Shown here: one piece after another, positions 4,004 through 5,447 of the stretch
Numbering within the stretch: the first letter of the stretch is position 1
Layout: each line of letters begins with the position of its first letter
From: Clostridia bacterium
GTDB lineage: Bacteria; Bacillota_A; Clostridia; Oscillospirales; CAG-272
Direction: 5' to 3'
Length of the DNA stretch: 5,447 bases
Assembly (NCBI GenBank): GCA_017626655.1
Contig: JAGAIH010000215.1
Location: 1-5,447 of the forward strand
Made by a program: the position numbers and the translations under genes
The notes under the pieces: generated by a model
Databases searched by the model: none
What the model was told of the DNA's origin: nothing
What the model saw: only the letters and a program-made list of their open reading frames with translations

Positions 4004-5447
4004 AGCCCAGCTCCACCGTGACGATCTTCTTGGCGGGGATATCCAGGGTCAGCTTGCCGTCCCGGATCGCCAGGTCGGTTTTGGCTACCTCGTTCAGGTC
4101 GGTGAGCTTGGCGGTCGTGAACTTATCGGAGAGGTCCACCGTGAGGGTGACGGTCTCGGCGGTGGTGTTGAAGAGGCGGAGGATGGCGGTGTCGCGGTCC
4201 TCGGCCTTCTTGAGGGCGGTCATGCGGATATGCTCGTTATTCAAGCGGACGTAGTCACGGGCGGCGGGGAGGGTGCCCTCGTGCTTGGGGGTGCCGATGG
4301 CCAGGGCGGCGGGGTAGGCGAAGGTGTAGCCCTCGCGGTAGGCTTCGGCGCGGTCGGCGGTGTCGTAGGGGATGAGGGAATACTCCAGGGTCCAGGTGCC
4401 CTTCTTCTGCCCCAGGGGAGTGGGGAAGACGCCCCAGTCGCCGATCTCGCCTACGGCGCGGAGGAGGGTGACGGCCAAGGTGTTGCGGCCGTCGCGGAGG
4501 ACCTCATACTCGCAGAGGCCGCGGTTGGCCACCATCAGGGCGTCGGTGCCGTTATCCGACTCCAAGGTGACGAAGGCCTGGACGCGCTGGGCGTTGCAGG
4601 GGTTCTGCCAGATGGGGGAGGGGCGGATGTCGCGGCGTACCACGTCGAACTGGCCCTCGGCGTAGACCGAGTCGGTGGCGATATCCGAGGTGAACAGGGC
4701 GCGGAGGCGGTGATCCTCCATGCGGTTGGTGACGACGGTCTTGAAGTCCACCCGGGCGATCTTGTCGGAGAGGGTGACGTAGGTGGTGATATCGGCGTCG
4801 ATGGCCATGGGGATGACGGCCTTGAAGGTGACCGACCAGGGGGTGACCTCGTGGAGGGAGATCTCGGCCTTGGAATCGGCGGTGGTGACGGCCACGTCGC
4901 CCTCGGGCTGGACGTAGTTGTAGAGGTTACCCTGATCGCGGGTGTCCTCGAAGAGGTTCTGATTCTTGTAGGCGCGGCCGGTCCTCTTGTCGGTGACGTC
5001 CACGGTGCCGTTTTCATTGAAGTTCACCGAAAGGAACTCGTTCTCCATGGAGGAGTCGGTGTAGCGGACGGCGGTCTTGACGGCGGGGGCCTGCTTCTTG
5101 ACGGCGAAGGTGCGGTAGCCGATGCCATGGGACTCTACCTGCATCTCCACCTCAAAGCGGTTGACGTAGCGGGGCTGGCGGAAGCGGTCCTTGGGGAGGG
5201 TATAGGTGAACCGGTTGGGGATATACTTGATCTTGGCGGGAACCTCGTTGCCGTTCTCGTCGAAGATGGCGATGGCGGTGGCGGGGTCGTCGCGGTCCAG
5301 GTCCACGTTGGCCTTGACGGTCAGCACCGACTTGTTCGGCTCAAGGGACAGCACCAGGGTGGCGTGGTCGCCCTCGGCGGCGGAGGTGTCTACTACGGCG
5401 GCCAGATGATCCAGCGCCCCGTCGCGGAGCTGCTCACCGCAGGCGGT
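4002..5447 (-). CDS. GH38 family alpha-mannosidase, C-terminal part (5' end outside window)
   Basis: The frame is open to the right edge: 481 residues plus TAA. GH38 enzymes are zinc-dependent, retaining hydrolases of alpha-linked mannose. The catalytic N-terminal barrel with its Asp nucleophile and metal ligands is outside the window; what is seen is the C-terminal beta-sandwich half. Landmarks in fragment numbering: GIGYRTFAV (about 108-116), the linker that opens the domain; MENEFLSVNFNENGTVDVTDKRTGR (134-158); FEDTRDQGNLYNY (166-178); TNRMEDHRLRALF (240-252), the family DHRLR motif; ANRGLCEYEV (307-316); WGVFPTP (338-344); and a C-terminal all-beta tail ending in AKKIVTVELG. The GTG at 5354 is not a credible start because 31 conserved-looking residues precede it in frame. 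No signal is visible because the N-terminus is missing, so location is unknown. GC is high with C/G-ending codons, matching resident genes. Mannosidases of this class in gut Clostridia serve mannan or glycan breakdown (family knowledge). Confidence 0.9.
   Translation of the reverse strand, partial: TACGEQLRDGALDHLAAVVDTSAAEGDHATLVLSLEPNKSVLTVKANVDLDRDDPATAIAIFDENGNEVPAKIKYIPNRFTYTLPKDRFRQPRYVNRFEVEMQVESHGIGYRTFAVKKQAPAVKTAVRYTDSSMENEFLSVNFNENGTVDVTDKRTGRAYKNQNLFEDTRDQGNLYNYVQPEGDVAVTTADSKAEISLHEVTPWSVTFKAVIPMAIDADITTYVTLSDKIARVDFKTVVTNRMEDHRLRALFTSDIATDSVYAEGQFDVVRRDIRPSPIWQNPCNAQRVQAFVTLESDNGTDALMVANRGLCEYEVLRDGRNTLAVTLLRAVGEIGDWGVFPTPLGQKKGTWTLEYSLIPYDTADRAEAYREGYTFAYPAALAIGTPKHEGTLPAARDYVRLNNEHIRMTALKKAEDRDTAILRLFNTTAETVTLTVDLSDKFTTAKLTDLNEVAKTDLAIRDGKLTLDIPAKKIVTVELG

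Noticed and set aside
4535..5017. Minus-strand 160-codon frame overlapping the alpha-mannosidase
   Set aside because: It is a Pro/Ser/Thr/Arg-rich shadow frame typical of high-GC genes. The GH38 frame has clear family motifs over the same bases.

Overview
The window looks like chromosomal DNA of a Gram-positive gut-type anaerobe (Bacillota, class Clostridia, possibly Oscillospirales). This is an inference from strong AGGAGG-type ribosome binding sites, TTGaca/TATAAT promoters with TGn extensions, GC-rich carbohydrate-related genes, and a clostridial-style IS200 element. No species is named.

Layout from left to right. (1) 1-258 is the 3' end of an unrecognised, C-ending-codon-rich gene on the + strand, closed by a strong intrinsic terminator (273-302). 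(2) About 303-1040 is an IS200-type insertion sequence. It has a left-end hairpin, an internal promoter, a single-domain HUH/Y1 transposase gene (tnpA, 441-910) broken by a 1-nt frameshift in an A-run, and a hairpin-rich right end. (3) 1031-1218 is a gene-free stretch. (4) 1219-2055 (-) is a leucine-rich-repeat-like hypothetical protein. (5) 2210-3217 (-) is an APH/choline-kinase-fold phosphotransferase. It is translationally coupled by an ATGA overlap to 3214-3561 (-), a small four-helix-bundle protein of the 23S-rRNA-intervening-sequence/Avd-like family. Both are visibly AT-richer than the flanking genes and share one promoter (3585-3613). (6) 3614-3795 is an unusual array of short hairpins of differing sequence, separated by a near-constant 7-nt linker (GTGAAAT or its reverse complement). 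It abuts the promoter of the four-helix gene. (7) 3796-3952 (-) is a tRNA-Trp(CCA) unit with its own promoter and a 17-bp-stem terminator. (8) 4002-5447 (-) is the C-terminal half of a GH38 alpha-mannosidase, running off the right edge.

The flanking alpha-mannosidase, tRNA and perhaps the LRR gene look like resident genome. The four-helix/kinase pair, the hairpin array and the IS200 copy look like accessory, probably horizontally acquired DNA. The most interesting signal is the linker-hairpin array next to the four-helix-bundle gene. It includes an orientation switch that can be explained by an internal inversion between matching hairpin arms.
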